Source: Apostichopus parvimensis
Lineage: Eukaryota; Echinodermata; Holothuroidea; Aspidochirotida; Stichopodidae
NCBI GenBank assembly: GCA_000934455.1
Contig: KN894831.1
Location: forward strand, 7,710-44,674
Length of the DNA: 36,965 nt
Direction of reading: 5' to 3'
Shown one piece after another: positions 24,251 to 36,752 of this stretch. The notes beneath the pieces were generated by a model. It was not told the origin of the DNA and ran no database searches. It was given only the letters and a program-made list of their open reading frames with translations. Position 1 is the stretch's first letter. Each line of letters starts with the position of its first letter. The translations under genes were made by a program, and so were the position numbers.

Positions 24251-25007
24251 TAATGTCGGTATACTTAGATTCTAGCTTTTGAAACGTGTTCAACTATGTG
24301 CCGCATCTTATTTGTGTATAATTACAACTCCGTAGTGACCGACATAGGCCTACGGAGGTGAAATATACCAAACGTAACCACAAACATTCATGGACCACAT
24401 ATTGGGAGATGTTGTATTTTTCGGTATCTCATAATCAAACTTTTGCTTCTTCTACCAGTTTTCTCTAAAAATCAGTACATAAGAGTATAGTCTACAAATA
24501 TACAATAATAATTACGCCAATTATACTTATTACCTCAACACTCGATGTCTTAAAAATAGCTTCGACTAAAATTGATGAATGAATACTCTCATCAAGTCCT
24601 ATTTGAAAGTCCTTACGAAGAGAGAAAGTAACTAAATACTTACATACACCGCAGACATATTGCCAATACATGCTTACTAGATCACAGGTTCACCATATTT
24701 ATTTGCAAGATATTTCAACTTGTAACATTACCTTTCGGATAAATAGGTGAAAATAAGAGGTTTACTAGAAACCTGCTGCGTTCCAAATAAGTAACATCAG
24801 TTCGGAATATCAGCAAAATAAATGAAAACAATATTTTCTGAAGTCTCCTCTTCATTAACTACAAATGTATGATATGAACCACCGCGGAGCTATCGCTTAC
24901 TGAACATATCTAATAACGTATTGCTTATCGTGTGTACTTTTACCTTTGCACCCTTCATGATTAATTCTATTCTTACCATTAAAGTTGTACTATAAATGGT
25001 CTGCTTT

Positions 25008-25549
25008 CCTGCTTTGTCATAACGGCATGTGTATATTAACAACACCCTAAAGATGTCGCTGTAATCGACCTTTGGACTCATGCGAATAGCATTTCAGTAT
25101 ATTTATAAAAGCAAATTATTATTATTATTAACCGAGCCACCCTGTGCCATAATGATTATCTCTGAAAATCCCTATTGTGCACGCATGAAATTTTTGGCAC
25201 ATAAAGGCATCTCACAGTAGATGTACTGGCTGTCATCCAAATGTTTGCCTTTTGCAGACATACGACAGCCAATAGTGTTTTTTAACCGACTCAATTTTGG
25301 GGGACTTTGAACTCAAAAAGCAAAGTGCCACACATAGCATTCCCCAATTATTTGTTGTTGTTGAAAGATACAGGATTTCAAGAGTCGTTGTGCGTCTAAG
25401 TGGTCAGAGAAAATAGCCTATCATAAGTTAGACTTGTGCATATTTATTGAAAAATACGGTCACAATGTCATAACATTAAAAAAAACGTAATCCTTATGAA
25501 TTAATGTAATAAACACATACAAATATTTCATGTTGTGGACATTGTGAAT
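25008..25549 (+). repeat. Dispersed repeat, copy 2, interrupted by about 290 bp
   Basis: Same repeat as 23995-24250, split by an unrelated segment at about 25108-25400. That segment includes an (att)n run and an inverted pair ggctgtc/gacagcc at about 25229-25275. It may be a later insertion. Confidence 0.55.
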
Positions 25550-28280
25550 GGTGTCAATCTATCACTGAGTCTACCTATAAGTAAATCGTAATCAAGTACA
25601 AAATGATAGATTGTTAGTACGATTCATTCCCAGTAAGATAGATTTTCAACTTATGAAAAATTATTTAAAGGGATATTCCGGTGGCAGACTGACAATTTAC
25701 GACACATATTGAAGAGAACAATATTTTACACTGTTCGTTACCCCCCACCCCCCCCCCCAACTCCTTCTCGATATCTTTCCCCTTACTTAAGAAATGTTTG
25801 ATTAAACTCAAGCTATTTTGATATTAAGCATGACCTTTAGTTACTCCAGAAAGTGATCACACTTGGTGTTTAGTAATGTCATCTGGGCAAATGCTCTCAA
25901 AAGCTTTACATTAACTTGTATTATCCTTGAAATATGATACATTATGAATGTGTGCTCAGTCGTCAGTATTGCTGTAGCTAGAAGTTCATCAAGATGCAAC
26001 TCTGTAGTAGAACTATTCTCTCGTATGTAGATAAATTATTGAACTAGTATAAAGAAGAACATGAACTGATGACATAATCCATTCTGTTGTTTTCTACAAA
26101 ATGTAAATAAATAACTTCGCGAAGCAAAATGCTATGAGAATGTGGTTTGGAGCTCAAGATGTAAACTGCAAGTTTCTGCAACTGTGTTTGCAATCTGCTT
26201 AAGCCACTGAAAAATCCTTTCACCTTCACTGATGAATATTACTATATATTCAAGACTATTAGCCGTCTTATTTGATTGGTTAAGTTCGTTCATTGTGATA
26301 TTTGACAATTTCTCCTTGCTTTTGTTTACTCTTTTCGTTTTTCTTGATGCCTAATTCAATTCCATCATGTATAACTCATTTATGTTGCACTAACGATCAT
26401 GGTAAAGAAAGGTAACATGAAAATGCTTACATTTAGTGAATTACAATAACATCGGCACGGACTTGTAGGGATGTTGTATCATATCAACAGACCCGACTTG
26501 TAACTTTTGTAAAAACAATTTTCAATATGTATTACTCCATTTAAATATGTTGTTTTTTGGGTAATATAAAAATAGCCTTTCCATTCTTTGTCTTGATGTT
26601 TTACTCGAGGTACTCAGAAATCAGCTTTTAATTTTCCCTTTCTCTTAATTACATCTTTGGAGTTTTGCTTTAAGCTGTCACAACGCATGCCGACATTTAC
26701 CGTTAATCAGTTCTACTTTCCTTTTTAATCAGCATTGTAAAAAAATGTATATTAATGAAAACACTTCACTTTCTTTTGATTAAAGTTAATTAAACAAAGA
26801 TTCAAACTCTGAATATTCAAAAATTTTAGTAAGACTAAACATGATGCCAATGCAAACAAGCTTTGTTTTGAACAATGAAAGTTCTTAAAAATGGGCCGTC
26901 GACTCTAATTATACAACGAAACCAACATATCTGTTTTTAACCATTCAAGCACTAACACTAACATACAGTACTTCTCTAAAATAATGAATGAGCACTTTTA
27001 CTCTCTATTAAAGCAAAACAGTTGCAAAACTCATTATACTTGAATGATTATAACAAAATGTAATCAACAGAACACTTTTGAGGTGGATACTCCTTCTTTT
27101 TTTCAAATTCATGTATCAGGAGCCATACTATTGACATATTCGAAAGGTTAAATGTAAGCTGGAAATTCAGAGTCATATAGACTTGCGCATGCACTGGTTT
27201 AGTTTTTAACTAAGAGGCCAGCGTAAGTTATCAGTGAGTTATTGACACCGAGAGGCAGAAATGTTTAGTCATCAGTGTTCAAATGCTCTCATTTGCTTAT
27301 CTTTAGCATTATGGCAATTGAATTTGAAGTTACAAATCTGTTAATGTTTAGTAGGAGGTTGTGGGGTGTGCCCAAGCACACATATAACTTTAGTCAGCTT
27401 AATTGCTTCAAAAGTCTACCTCATAATATTGTGCCACCCTATGGGCTCCCTTTCCCAATGCCCTTGCCCATGAAGCTAGACAACCCACCACGTTTCAGGG
27501 TGTACAGTACCTAAGGGGTGTGTGAAGCAACAGTTTTGCTTGATAGGTGGTTGGTGGTTGATAGGGTACAATATTGCATCCCCAGTTCACAACCTGTAGG
27601 GATGAGATAATAGGTTACATAAATTATTTGACTTCAAAACACACGCTCACCCGTTAATATCTTGGGGCAATAATACTTGTGTACTGTAACTTGAAAAGTT
27701 GTCTTATATATGATGTCGGCGCAGTAACCTGTAAAGGTGGGGGTTGCTCATGTGCCACGGCCTGAATACTCGCCTGATTGGACCACTATTCCTTGCGAAA
27801 TTCATTACAAACATCTTACAGCTTTTATTGATAGCACTCCTGGTTCTACTCTGTGTGGATTAAAACTTACTGTCAATTTACGACTTCCGCAGTGTTCTCA
27901 CCCATCGAGTAACGAAGTGCCAAACGAAGCGTCAGTATTAATAGAATACTAATCCTTTACGTGACAATGCTGTATAAATAGTTTAACATAGTTATCAGCG
28001 CAGTTAATTAGTATTGTAACTTGAAAATGATCTACTGCATAACAAGACCAATGCCAATTAAATAATTATTACACTCAGAGCAAAAGTGCCGCGCTAGCAA
28101 TTGATGTAACTCACAAATGCATAAACAATATTTCGAGCATTTACAGTATCTACGGAACACGGTGCTAGAAATTAGCCAAGTCCCACATTTTTTGATCAAA
28201 CTGATAAGATAATGTAGAGTACATAGCATGTGTTTCATACGTGACTTTGTCTGAATATTCCAATCAGCTCTAGTGTCCTG
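25550..28280. other. AT-rich non-coding stretch
   Basis: No supported gene. It holds a C-rich run (about 25741-25760), plus-strand open frames at 27275-27514 and 27737-27952 of unclear meaning (the second reads EYSPDWTTIPCEIHYKHLTA), and a short direct repeat tgtaacttgaaaa (about 27685 and 28015). In the two-gene reading this is intergenic; in the alternative-5'-end reading it is a long intron. Confidence 0.5.
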
Positions 28281-29726
28281 AATGTTTGGTCTAAGAGTAC
28301 GCGCGAGAAATCACTACTTCAAAGAACACCGCCCATGAGTTGCGTTTACCAAAGTCCAGGAAGCCCAGCTCCGCGAACAAACGGCCAGGTGCGCGATTGA
28401 GTTCGTCAAAGCAAACAATCCTGGATGATAGCCAAAATCCGCTACCCAAGGTATTTTAAAAAGACAAAAAAAAATCATCGAACTGAAACTATAATCCTAA
28501 AATAATGCAGCAAAACTTATGTGTCATAAAAAACGGCTGGACTGTTTCGACCTTTTGTTTTACACTGTGTAATCAGATTCAAAGGAGCCAGGTGTGTTGA
28601 CCCCAACGAACAATGTGATTCAAAACAGTTTGAACAAGAAAAAAAAACAAAATAAGAACTTTCTATCATTTTTGTGTTTTAAATTCACTACCGAAACGAT
28701 AGAATAAGAAGTGTCTGAAACTGCGTCCGGGATTCGCCTCTGGTACCGTCACCAGTGCTTTGAGCTGTATTCCAAAAAAGTAAAAAAGCGATACCTCGGT
28801 CTGACTTGTTTAAAAGTGCAACGATTTGAACAACAAATGCACGAAACAGCTCCTTCTTAGAATTTCATCTATTGACTCATATCACAAGTTTAACCAGCAA
28901 AAAGGGTCAGGGTATGTTTGCCAGGTGCCAAAATCCAGGATGTCAGTGAAAGGGTAAACAATATTCTGTCAAATGATGAGGTGTTTGTGGTCCAGGTAGA
29001 TACCAATAATGTGCAGAAGGAGTCACTCGATATCATTCGTTCAAGGTATCACGAATTGCTGTGTCGCCTAGCATCAACCCGTGCTAAAGTTGCCATCTGC
29101 AGTCGATTGCTAAGATTTGACAAGGTTCAGTCACATAAGTTGGTAACTTTTAATGGTTTCTTGAGTAGACTGTGTACTGACTTCTCCTTCACATATGTTT
29201 ACATGTAATCATGTTTCCAGGGTAGAAGGGATTTGTTTGCCAGGGATGGGTTGCACTTAGCAAATACTGGGCCACGTTGTTTGGTAGGATGGTGAAATAC
29301 TCTGTTGAACAGCTATATTTAAACTAAATTGGGGGCGATGGGGGCAGGCATAAATTTTGATAAGGATTTTGTTTCTAGTGGAGGTGCTTTCAGGCGTTTT
29401 GAAAGCAATGAAAATGATAGTAATAGTTCTAACATTATCAGGGGGCATGCTCAGGTACGGAGTTTCATGGATAAGCTAAAGATTGTCTTTACCAATGCTA
29501 GAAGTATTCGTAAACATTTTGCTGAATTTACTGTTCTTCTTGAGGACCTGAAACCTTATGTTTTTGGTATCACATTATCTTGTTTAAGAGAGGACATTGA
29601 TCATACTGGTGTTTCTTACCCAGGGTCTGTTGTGTATCGTCAGGACAGGAGGGACACTCATGATGGTACTGGCGGGGAGTTTTACTGTATGTCAGGGATG
29701 ATATTGTAAGTGTTGAGATTTCTCAG

Positions 29727-29954
29727 TTGAAAGCTTCGATTTTCAATTATGTCAGGTGCGAGCTGTCCACAGACAACGCCAAGAGGTCCAGTGGTGTTAT
29801 TGCTTGTGTTGTTGTTTACCGTTCTCCTAACAGCGATGAAGATAACGATGGCTTGCTGTTTGAATCATATAGAAAGGCTGCTAAAGGTGATGTTGTTATA
29901 GTGGGCGACTTTAATTTTCCTGACATTACTTGGATAGATGTTATACCTTTGTAG
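29727..29954 (+). pseudogene. LINE endonuclease fragment
   Basis: Open segment with VIACVVVYRSPNSDEDND and GDFNFPDITW, the active-site GDFN motif of APE-type endonucleases. It is a frame shift away from the preceding N-terminal half (29329-29709) and ends in a stop. Confidence 0.75.
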
Positions 29955-31042
29955 ATAATGTACATTGCTTTTTACATCAGCATGTTACTTTCCTTACTGT
30001 GGGGGGGGGGGGGATAACCTCCTGGATCTTGTCTTGAGTTCTGATCCAAGCAATGTTGTTGATTTGACGGGTCTAGGAAAACTAGGAACTAGCGGTCATT
30101 ATGTTGTTTGCAAGGTCGAAAATTCTGTTATCAAGGATTTTTCGAGATCAGATGCAGAGGCAATTGAAACGTAACTAAAGGGTACGGATTAAATTAATAT
30201 GTTTAGAGACATAAGTGCTTCTCAGTCTTGGATCTGTTTAGCTGATAAGTTAAAGGTCATTATGGAAATTTATGTTCCGTGGAAGAATCGTCGTTGTAAA
30301 AGCATTATGCCTTTCTGGATGAATAAGAAAGTTAGATCTGCAATGAGGCAAAAACGTAGAAATATTTTAGGAGGACTAATTCTTAATCTCTTTTGATCAA
30401 GTTCAAAATTCATCAGCTGAAGGTAGAACGCTTAGTCTCTGAAGCAAAACTGAATTTCGAAACTAACATTGCCTTAAATATTAAAAGGATAACCCAATGG
30501 CCTTTTTTACTTATATTTTTTACTTATGTCAGGTCAAGGCAGAAAGTTTCAGATGCGGTTGTGTCTCTTAGTGCACCACAAGCAGATAATATAGTTACTG
30601 ATAGTCAGGAGCTCGCAGATCTTTTGAACAACTATTTTGTGTTGGTTTCTGAAAGATTTTCAGGGGAGAAATTATGGACTTAAACTGGATAGATCTTATG
30701 TTCGGATGAAGTTGTCTTAAAGGAGCTTATTTGTCTAAATGTTTCTAAAGCTTATGTGTCTTATGCATTCCATCCGTATTTGTTGAAGACTATTGCACAC
30801 CATTTCTGTGTTCCACTCTCATTGGTTTTTAATAAATTTATGAATGAAGGTTATGTTCCTCGGGAATGAAGATGTGCTAATATTACCTCAATTTTCAAGA
30901 GGGGTGATAAGTCTAAGCCCTGTAATTGCAGGCATGTTAGTCTCACTAGTGTTGTTTGTAAGGTCATGGATTCTATTGTTAAAAAGTCTAATGTCAGTCA
31001 CTTCAGTAGTCAGTCTTTGATCAGAGAGTCTCAACATGGCTT

Positions 31043-31510
31043 TTGTCAAGAAGGTCTTGTCTCACTAGTTTTGTTGAGTTTATGGAAGATGTCACTAGCC
31101 CACTAACTAGGCAGAAGTCTGTAGATGTTGTGTTCCTGGATTTCCAGAAGGCCTTTGATAAAGTTCCCCACCAGCGTCTTTTAATTAGGCTGCAGAATTT
31201 GGGTGTATATGGGAATTTACTGTCTTGGATCGAGAATTGGCTTAATAATAGGAAACAAAAGATGGTAATTAAAGGCTGTGGTTCGTCTTGGCAGGACGTT
31301 ACTAGTGGGGTTCCAAAAGGGTCTGTGTTGGGTCCCTTGTTGTGTGCTGCCTACATAAATGACATTGGCGGAGATATTTTTCGTAGAGCCAAGAAGTTTG
31401 CTGATGACAACAAACTGTATTCTGAGGTCTCTTCCAAAAACGATTCTGAGAAGATTCAAATGAATTTTGATAAGGTATATTCTGGTCTCAGGGATGGCAA
31501 ATGTTTGTAA
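31043..31510 (+). pseudogene. LINE reverse transcriptase core fragment
   Basis: 155-codon open segment with RT motifs in order: VDVVFLDFQKAFDKVPHQRL, SWIENWLNNRKQK, DVTSGVPKGSVLGPLL, YINDI and FADD. The upstream fingers (30740-31040) and downstream thumb are interrupted by stops, so this is a pseudogene despite an intact FADD. Confidence 0.85.
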
Positions 31511-32329
31511 TATTGATAAATGCAAGGTGATGCATATTGTTAGTAGTAACCAAAAGTATACCTACACTCTTCATGGTGAGAAGTTACAGGAGGTCTTTGT
31601 TGAAAGAGAGCTTGGTTTTTACATGTAATCATCTCTGCAACTTTCTAAACATTTTCTCAAAGCTGCTAAAAGAGGTAATAGGGTTTTAGGTATGATCGAA
31701 AGGAACTTCAGTTTTCTGAAAGAAGACATAGTTGTTAGGCTTTATCAGCAGTTGGTTAGGTCTCATCTGGAGAATCCTGCTTGGAACCATTATTTGCTAT
31801 AGAGAAGGAAGGACTCAAGAAGGTCCAGAGGAGGGCTACTAGGATGATTGGCTCCTTAAATGGTGTCCCTTTAAGTTTAGGCGGTTACAGCTGTTGAATC
31901 TCACCACACTGGAGCTTAGGAGGTAACGTTATGACTTGATTCAGGTTTTCAAGATTATGTATGGTTTTGTCACTGACTTTTTCATGTTTGCTAATAGTAG
32001 TTGCACCAGAGATCATTGTCTTAAACTCCAATACTCACAATGTAAGATAACTATTTGGCATAGCATTTTTCTAATAGGGTTGTGAATAAGTGGAACGGTT
32101 TGCCTGAGAAAGTTGTACTTGCAAGTAGTGTGAATGGGTTGCAGAATGCTTTAGGGACTAGAGTGTCACTCCTGGTCCTTTTTTTCTAATAAACTAAACT
32201 GAACTAAACACCGTTCTCAGTCCCTGCACTTCAACGACAATTTCGTTTTCCTGTCTTAAGGGAGTATTTTATCAATTATAACTCTTTTTTTATGTATGTG
32301 ACAAAACAAAAAGCTACGTTGGACGAAGG

Positions 32330-32375
32330 CACACCCCCCCCCCTCCCAAAAAAAAATTAAAATAAAATAAAAAAG
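32330..32375. repeat. C-run followed by A-rich simple sequence
   Basis: A run of C bases then ctcccaaaaaaaaattaaaa-type sequence. Low complexity, with no function inferred. Confidence 0.8.
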
Positions 32376-33042
32376 AGACCCAAGTGATAAGTTATCGGAG
32401 GCTTGGTAGGGTATTGCTTATGGAGCTGTGGGTACTCTGTGACTGGTTCAAGAGGCTGTCCGGTAAAATGAACAGCAACACGCTCAGAAAATGAAAATTA
32501 TTTGTAGATCAGTGACAAAATAAACAGGTTAAGTAACGTACTAATGGGCAAGATGTTCTACGAATCTTCGCGTTATTACGAAGCATTGTATAACAGCCAT
32601 GAACTTACGTGGCAAATTGGGCAGGAAAAATATTTATTACGTAATAGGTTTTGCAATCTATCGCTTCAATTTGGGCAAATTTCAAAGTAAATGTTCGTTT
32701 TTTTAAGGTAGATTTTGTAACACATTCTGTAATACAATGAAATCAAACTAATAACAATAACAACGGACGTAATAAACTAAATTCAAATCAAAAGATCTCG
32801 AACTGTAATTTTGCTATATGTTTATATTTTTTATTTGTAGAAGAACCGTCTTTTTGCCTTTTGTCTCTCAGAATCTTGTAAATCTGTCATTGTTTTCCAT
32901 ACATCTTGAAACTTTTGTATATACTATATTATAAAAAATACATTGCAGCTTTTTACATTGCAATAGAAGAATGAATGGCTGGTTAGAGTAGTGTGAGAAA
33001 AGGTGGTGAATGATTTTAATAAATATGGAGCTTCGTACTTAC

Positions 33043-33339
33043 CAAAAAGCTTAAGCTGGGCTTGTTTTAATATTTGCGAACCACGTTTCGGTGTCAACAT
33101 ACAAAATAAACTTCCGAGAACAGTATTATATTCAACTAACGACGATAAATTGAACAGGACGTTGTTATGACAAGTTTTACTAGACGATAAAACCGGTGAA
33201 ATTTTATTATCGTAAATGAACCACAAAACTTGAGTGAAATCATTCCTGCCACTCACACGGCAGCTGATTGTGTGATTTCGAGTCGGTTCAACACTTGCAA
33301 CTGATGATAGGATTTTATCATCTAACGACACTGAAAAAT
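33043..33339 (-). CDS. Second Ig exon of the upstream module
   Basis: 297-nt exon, phase 1 to 1 (acceptor TTTCCTCCATAG|AT, donor TTTTTG|GTAAGT). Ig features: HTISCRVSG, QVLWFIYD and GSLFCMLTP. An in-frame alternative acceptor lies nine bases downstream (TTTTTCAG). After the donor no further convincing Ig, TM or NACHT exon of this module was found before the main gene start at 20376, so the module is incomplete or splices a long way downstream. Confidence 0.8.
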
Positions 33340-33742
33340 CTATGGAGGAAATAAAAAAAATACAATATTTAAACATTGCACATTATATTTCCTCATCCCG
33401 ATAAAAATTCATACCACTTGGCTATCTAACTCGCGTACACACATCATAACTAATTCAAAGAATATACAGCGTATTCTTAACTGACTGACGAATTCCACTG
33501 ACTTTAATTCCACTCTTCATGCGTTATTGTTCAGTAACATTAATTTGTGCTTTAACATATTTGGGGGAACAGCGTAGTTCAACTATTATGATCAACATGT
33601 GCTGCTTTAAAATCTCACGGTTTTTGTGACATTATTTCATTTAAGTGATATATTTTAAAAGTTTAAAAATACCATAAAATTTAAACTTGACTTTACTTGA
33701 ATGTAATCATATTTAAAAACAAACTGTTCTAAAGCAACATAC

Positions 33743-34726
33743 CGACAACATGAACACAGTATTGCACTACCGTCGTTCCATTTTGTTTGCACCGATAGAT
33801 TCCTTCATCTGGTAATTGAATATTTCTCATAAAGAGGTCATAATTATTGTCTCCAATGTTGATGTTCTTAGACTCTGTCAAAGCCACCCTTCTCGTGTAT
33901 AAATATTCATCATTCCTCAACCATACTGCTTTATCGATATTTGTTGCATTGCATGTCAGCTCTATATCTTCTCCAGAAGTTGTTAACAGTGTGACGTTTT
34001 CACAATCTTTCTCGAGGAAATATTCACCAACACATCCTGTGTGATAAGTTACAAAGAGCACAGTTGGGCAAATTTGATCAATTACTATGCTTCTTTAAAG
34101 TAAACGATTGTCTTTCTTCGCCACTACTCACCAGATTGACTGTAGATGGTTTGACCACTGTTCATTGTTTTTTATATTTTTAGCCTGTGTTGAGTCACAA
34201 CCGTTGACTTAAGCATCTACAGTCCCGAATCTTACAAGCTCTTACGTTACACTATAGGTACACCTCATTGCAAATTAGTTAAATAATTTCCTTTTGATGC
34301 AGGAGATGTTGTCTACGAGTGAAAGAAATTCTAATCTAAAGGCATTTAGATACCTTGATATTCAAACATCAAATATTTTGTTGTGTGATAGCTCAACAAA
34401 ATTCAGAATTTTACAGGATTTGGTCATTGTTAACAAATTTTAAACGCGTTTAATCTTACCCGAAGGTACATTAACTACTTTAAAATCATATTTACTCATT
34501 TCTTTGAAGCTTCCTGGTTCTACAAATCTACACGAAAAATCACAAACAAAGTTTTCGTACGATGATGAAAAAGTATATTTGAAAGATTCCTAACTTTACA
34601 GTGCTTTTCATATGAAGAAACACAAGTACAAGACTTACCATTAATCGTTGTGCTATCAGAAATGGCGAGGTAAACAGGGTAGAAAAAGGTTATCATGCAC
34701 ACTAAATGAAGAGTTTCAACTGCCAT
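33743..34726 (-). CDS. Second 5' module: signal peptide and V-like Ig (partial gene)
   Basis: Exon 1 (34639-34726): ATG with A at -3 and G at +4, reading MAVETLHLVCMITFFYPVYL and then AISDSTTIN, a signal peptide, with donor AATG|GTAAGT in phase 1. A further in-frame ATG lies at 34744. Exon 2 (33743-34036): acceptor TTATCACACAG|GA, donor GTCG|GTATGT, 294 nt, phase 1 to 1. This Ig domain is canonical, with ELTCNAT, KAVWLRND and PDEGIYRCKQ (B Cys, Trp, F-strand D-x-G-x-Y-x-C). Like Ig1 of the main gene, it starts Gly-Cys right after the signal peptide. It is a paralogous receptor start or an alternative 5' end. Confidence 0.82.
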
Positions 34727-34765
34727 ATTACAGGCAGTAATCATTACAATGTTGAACTTTCTCAC

Positions 34766-35687
34766 ACTATCTGCATGCTAACATGGCGATATACTGCAGT
34801 TGCTGATCAAAGTTGTGTGAAAGTGGGCGTGACAGATTCAGTCTGGTTGATAGATCATTGAATCAAAAGTGAAACTGCCCTATTGACGTTATTCGTACAA
34901 ATCATTGCAGAGGTTTCATGGTCATTGTAAAATAAAATTAACTTCTTCATATGTTCAAATTGTCAAGATTGATATGTTATAACGCGGTTTCTGTTGTTAA
35001 ACCTCTGTGACTGATGATTGGGTTATATCACACACTGAAGACACTCTTCAATTAAAGAGGCTTATGATATATTTAGTGTACGGTTAGATAGAATATGTTT
35101 TTTCTGGTACATGTGTTAAACACTGGGCATATGCCTCATTTCATGAGGTCTAGGAAAAACTGAATCCTTAGTACACGATAAGATGAAACTTGTTTGATTG
35201 GAGGTGGGTTGCATCACACACTGAACACAAAACATCATTCGCGAATTGTTTAAATCTATTGGAGAAAGTCACTTTTCAACAAACATCATGATAATTACAA
35301 GCTATGCAATAGTTACATAAACATGAAGGTCACGACATGCTGATCATTCAACCAGTTTGGCCTATGTTATCAAAGTCACATTTAGTTCATTAAGTAATAG
35401 CTTAAAGTATATATAGTGATACCACATTGTTCCATCTTGAACGTACTTTACTGTAAATGTAATAATGGTTGGCATTGCGTATACTTATCAACAACAGAAA
35501 GGCCGTTTCAATCTGGGTGTGTAAATCTGGGTGTGTCTCAATAACTGAATTGTTTTGCTTTGTAAATGTTTCAGACGTAGCTCACTTGTTGACATTATCT
35601 GAGGTCAATTACAATGTTTTTTTCTGACTGAGGTTTTCAAACTGATGTATGATTTAACAGTAATGTGTGCTTAAAGTGTAATCAGTG
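34766..35687. other. Upstream region of the second Ig module
   Basis: AT-rich; no ORF or repeat that I can support. Its right-hand neighbour is the TIR element at 35688. A minus-strand promoter for the upstream Ig module would be expected at about 34770-34900, but I see no clear core element. Confidence 0.4.
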
Positions 35688-36223
35688 CAGGGACGTAGCA
35701 ACGGGTGGGGGATGGATCGCCCCCACCCCTTGTGGGTACTCCGAAAAATAACATTTAACTTAAAGCAGGAAATATCGTTACCGACATCTTTTCAGGTTGA
35801 AGGAAGCTATAAGAGACCCTTCTCAATCCTTCCCCTGAAATTTCGTCTGCTACATACGGTGGCTTAATAGGGACATAAGGGGGAAAAAGGGTCCTTAAAT
35901 CTCAAACTGTTGAATTTGTTCTCAACATTTTGACTTAATATCTCAACATTTTGACTTAATATCTCAACATTTTGACTTTAAAGTCATAACTTTGAGATAA
36001 AGTATCAAAATTTTGACTTAAGAAGTCAAGATAATTGTTAATTTATCTTCCTATGTCCCTATTAAGCCACCGTGTTGCTACAATACAATACCATACTCTC
36101 ATCATTGTTTATTTTCTGCAACGTGTGAGTCATTTTGGGCAAAACGTTTCTTTGTACATCATGGCGGTCCGTTAAGTGTAATAATGCCTCCCAACCCCTT
36201 TTAAATTTCTGGCTACGTCCCTG
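35688..36223. mobile_element. Nested TIR elements
   Basis: Outer inverted repeat cagggacgtagc at 35688-35699 and its complement at 36212-36223. Inside, a perfect 21-bp inverted repeat, beginning cggtggcttaatagggacat, lies at 35857-35877 and 36052-36072. The interior holds three tandem copies of tctcaacattttgacttaat (about 35917-35980) followed by their partial inversion. No coding. Confidence 0.7.
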
Positions 36224-36488
36224 ATGCGGTAAAGGGAGTGCTATTAGTAATGGAGACACAACTTATTAACACAAATACTTACATGTGTAGGAAAGAAAAA
36301 ATTATCAATTTAGAGACTGCCACACAGTAACGAATATATTTCAAATGTTGGTAAGTGGTCATTTCATACATGCGCAACCCCTATTCGTCGTGAAACTATA
36401 GGACGGTAGAACCTAGTAATTACTTAAAGTTATCAAAGTGCTTTACTAAAAGTTCTGATCCATCATACATAAAGAAGGGTTACATTAC

Positions 36489-36715
36489 CAGGCGCGTATC
36501 CAGGGGGGCGTTGGGGCGCGCGCCCCGGGTAAGAAAAAGAAGAGAGAAAAAAAGAGAGAAGAAAGAAGGGAAAAAAGAGGGGGGCGAGAGGAGGGAAGAA
36601 AATGGGAGGAAGGAGAGGAAGGAAGGGAAAAGAAAAAGAAGAGAGAAAAAAAAAGAGAAAGGGAGGGAACAGAAGAAAAACGCAAAGACACCGGGAAGAG
36701 AAAGAGGAACAGTGA
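36489..36715 (+). repeat. Repeat end plus long polypurine tract
   Basis: ggcgcgtatccagggggg with a GC-rich palindrome (gcgcgcgccccgg) is followed by about 185 bp that is almost purely A and G on the plus strand (about 36530-36715). The head resembles repeat termini seen widely in invertebrate genomes (from memory, not tested). ORFs on both strands here are low-complexity artefacts. Confidence 0.6.
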
Positions 36716-36752
36716 CATAATTACAGCGCTGATCCCTATTATATACACAGGG

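Larger units (their letters stand above)
28900..32205 (+). mobile_element. Broken CR1/L2-type LINE (SGNH ORF1, endonuclease, RT)
   Basis: ORF1 remnant (28905-29330): SGNH-esterase-like, GAKIQDVSERVNNIL, then VVQVDTNNV, and the distal RRDLFARDGLHLANTGA block with the D-x-x-H motif. Endonuclease (29455-30170, two frames): KIVFTNARSIRKHF, GDFNFPDITW, LLDLVLSSDP, GTSGHYVV. RT (30200-31510): FLDFQKAFDKVPHQRLL, SGVPKGSVLGPLL, and catalytic FADD at KKFADDNKL. The C-terminal part (31510-32170) is broken. At least six stops or frameshifts are present, including a G-run at about 30001-30013. The 3' end is aataaactaaactgaactaa. A basic Ser/Lys/Pro-rich plus-strand frame at 28285-28462 may be the start of ORF1. 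It is not active. Confidence 0.85.

Noticed and set aside
24650-24690. Possible small phase-1 exon of the upstream Ig module
   Set aside because: The donor is acceptable but the acceptor is weak, and the 11-residue product has no Ig or TM character.
28285-28450. Minus-strand frame containing DELNRA, like an AAA+ Walker B
   Set aside because: No Walker A or other AAA+ motif nearby. The plus strand is also open and better read as the basic start of the LINE ORF1.
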